The notes under the pieces: generated by a model
Database searches by the model: none
What the model was told of the DNA's origin: nothing
The model's input: only the letters and a program-made list of their open reading frames with translations
Made by a program: the position numbers and the translations under genes
Shown: positions 37,886-40,566 of the stretch, in pieces
Position numbering within the stretch: the first letter of the stretch is position 1
How the letters are laid out: each line of letters starts with the position of its first letter
Assembly (NCBI GenBank): GCA_024636675.1
Contig: JAGXGM010000011.1
Location: 1 to 40,566, forward strand
Source of the DNA: Hydrogenophilales bacterium
Lineage (GTDB): Bacteria > Pseudomonadota > Gammaproteobacteria > Burkholderiales > Thiobacillaceae
DNA length: 40,566 nt
Direction: 5' to 3'

Positions 37886-37904
37886 GGGGTCTCCGCGTCA
37901 AGCT

Positions 37905-37925
37905 GCCGGATGACGTTCATCCGGC
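37905..37925 (-). terminator. Hairpin between purB and ybbN
   Basis: GCCGGATGA, a 3-base loop and TCATCCGGC form a perfect nine-base-pair stem, 16 bases after the purB stop. There is no T run on the minus strand, so it is a weak or factor-dependent terminator, or an RNA 3'-end stabiliser. Confidence 0.4.
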
Positions 37926-37940
37926 TTAAATCAGACTAGC

Positions 37941-39329
<1,389 letters not shown>

Positions 39330-39339
39330 TCAGTGTTTT

Positions 39340-39933
39340 TTATACAGCACGCCGGTCGCGCACGGCCTGTGCCAGCGTGCCGCTGTCCACATATTCCAGC
39401 TCGCCGCCCACCGGCACCCCGCGCGCCAGGCGGCTGACCTTGATGCCGCGCGCTTTCAGCAACTCGCCGATGGTGTGTGCGGTGGCCTCGCCTTCCGGCG
39501 TGAAGTTGGTCGCCAGGATCACTTCCTCGACTACGCCGTCAGCCGCACGGCTGATCAGGCGGTCGAGATGTATCTCGCGCGGCCCGATACCGTCGAGCGG
39601 AGAGAGGCGTCCCATCAGCACGAAATACAGGCCGCTGTAGCTTTGCGTGGCTTCCATCATGTTGAGGTCGGTGGGCATTTCGACCACCGCCAGTTGCCGC
39701 TTGTCGCGGCGCGGGCTGGTGCAGACCTCGCACACTTCCGCCTCGGAAAAGTTATTGCACAGGCGGCAATGGTGCAGATGGGTCAGCGCATGGTTCAACG
39801 CCGAAGCAAGCTGCTCGGCACCGCGGCGGTCACGCTGCAACAGGTGATAGGCCATGCGCGCGGCCGATTTGGGGCCGACCCCGGGCAGCACGCGCAAGGC
39901 GCCGATCAGATTTTCAAGCGCGACAGGTTGCAC
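39340..39933 (-). CDS. recR: Recombination protein RecR
   Basis: A 197-residue protein. It has a helix-hairpin-helix ([16 protein letters not shown]), a zinc finger with Cys56, Cys59, Cys68 and Cys71 ([16 protein letters not shown]), and a Toprim domain (residues about 78-175). It works with RecF/RecO in loading RecA at gaps. The start is GTG at 39933, three bases after ybaB. Confidence 0.96.
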   Translation of the reverse strand: MQPVALENLIGALRVLPGVGPKSAARMAYHLLQRDRRGAEQLASALNHALTHLHHCRLCNNFSEAEVCEVCTSPRRDKRQLAVVEMPTDLNMMEATQSYSGLYFVLMGRLSPLDGIGPREIHLDRLISRAADGVVEEVILATNFTPEGEATAHTIGELLKARGIKVSRLARGVPVGGELEYVDSGTLAQAVRDRRAV

Positions 39934-39936
39934 GGA

Positions 39937-40263
39937 TCAGAACGGCATTTTCATCCCCGGCGGAATCGGCAGGCCGGCGGTCACGCTGCCCATCTTTTCC
40001 TGCACCGTGGACTCGACCTTGCGCACTGCATCGTTCACCGCCGCTGCCACCAGGTCCTCCAGCATTTCGCGGTCGTCCGTCATCAGGCTGGGGTCGATAG
40101 CGATGCGGCGTACGTCGTACTTGCACGTCATCACCACCTTGACCATGCCGGCGCCGCTCTGTCCCTCGATTTCGATATCGGCCAGCGTGGCCTGCATCTT
40201 GGCCATGTTTTCCTGCACCTGCTGGACCTGCTTCATCATGTTGCCAATGCCGCCCTTCATCAT
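39937..40263 (-). CDS. ybaB: YbaB/EbfC nucleoid-associated protein
   Basis: A 108-residue DNA-binding protein ([22 protein letters not shown] in parts; then [23 protein letters not shown]). It follows dnaX and precedes recR in the conserved operon. Two Met codons in a row (40263 and 40260); AGGAG seven bases upstream fits the first. It overlaps the dnaX stop (ATGA). Confidence 0.95.
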   Translation of the reverse strand: MMKGGIGNMMKQVQQVQENMAKMQATLADIEIEGQSGAGMVKVVMTCKYDVRRIAIDPSLMTDDREMLEDLVAAAVNDAVRKVESTVQEKMGSVTAGLPIPPGMKMPF

Positions 40264-40566
40264 GTCGATTCTCCTAGTGGCTGTATGGAAGTGGTGTCGA
40301 GCTGGCCGCCTAACTGGTCGACCAGCTCGCGCACGAATGGATCCGATTCGATGGCGGCCACGGCCTCGGCCTGCCGCGCTTGCTTGATGCGGGTGCGCAC
40401 CTGCTGCGGCGTCTTGTCAGCCGCAGCGCCGATCTCGATCGTCACGGCGAGCGTTGCCCCGTACTTGTCGCGCAGTGCCGCGATCAGCTTGTCCTGATAG
40501 GTGCGGTCGAGCAGATGCTTGTGCGCCTCGCCCACGCGCAGTGTCACGGCGTCGCCCGCCTGCGAC
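40260..40566 (-). CDS. dnaX: DNA polymerase III subunits gamma/tau, C-terminal end (partial)
   Basis: The last 101 residues of DnaX ([19 protein letters not shown], then [21 protein letters not shown] and [21 protein letters not shown]). This is the tau C-terminal domain V-type region that binds DNA polymerase III alpha. The 5' part lies beyond the right edge of the window. The conserved dnaX-ybaB-recR order supports the assignment. Confidence 0.85.
   Translation of the reverse strand, partial: SQAGDAVTLRVGEAHKHLLDRTYQDKLIAALRDKYGATLAVTIEIGAAADKTPQQVRTRIKQARQAEAVAAIESDPFVRELVDQLGGQLDTTSIQPLGEST

Overview
The window is a GC-rich chromosomal segment of a betaproteobacterium. Gene content and order (dnaX-ybaB-recR, kdsD-kdsC-lptCAB-rpoN-hpf-ptsN-hprK-rapZ, an MSHA-type pilus locus) suggest a chemolithotroph-rich group such as Thiobacillaceae or other Nitrosomonadales. 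The genus is an inference from gene content; I saw no rRNA, tRNA, CRISPR array, insertion sequence or phage genes.

Region by region. (1) 1-3366, minus strand: a truncated ArsM-like methyltransferase, a VTT membrane protein fused to rhodanese and a sterol-desaturase-like hydroxylase read from one promoter that carries a TetR-type palindrome, then a small membrane protein and a DUF1415 protein. (2) 3451-7860, plus: alaS and an unrecognised 564-residue protein, separated by a short direct repeat whose second copy contains a sigma-54-like promoter. (3) 8055-23014: an MSHA-type type IV pilus locus. A sigma-54-dependent response regulator is followed by mshM-L-N-E-(repeat element)-G-I-J-K and a minor prepilin. 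A membrane histidine kinase lies convergent to these, and divergent from it is the main pilin gene, with a near-consensus sigma-54 promoter and an IHF site. (4) 23087-25057, minus: a KefB/YbaL-type cation:proton antiporter. (5) 25105-34359, plus: LPS genes (kdsD, kdsC, lptC, lptA, lptB), rpoN, hpf, the nitrogen-PTS regulators ptsN, hprK and rapZ, a NusG-II/Gx-transporter pair and ubiX. (6) 34352-37031: small household genes including greB and a lipoprotein cytochrome c. (7) 37043-40566, minus: ybbN, purB, recR, ybaB and the 3' end of dnaX.

The main system here is a compact MSHA pilus regulon. The kinase and the sigma-54 activator lie at opposite ends of the cluster, as PilS/PilR do for pilA in other bacteria. 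The pilin promoter has the matching sigma-54 and IHF elements, rpoN lies about 6 kb downstream, and the MshE ATPase has a c-di-GMP-type N-terminal domain. This suggests sigma-54 control of pilin synthesis with c-di-GMP control of assembly. The cluster is reduced compared with Vibrio: I found no mshB, C, D, F, O, P or Q, no prepilin peptidase and no pilT.

No gap over 300 bases lacks an explanation except 15362-15947. That gap holds no credible gene and is mostly one repeat element bounded by 77-bp inverted arms.
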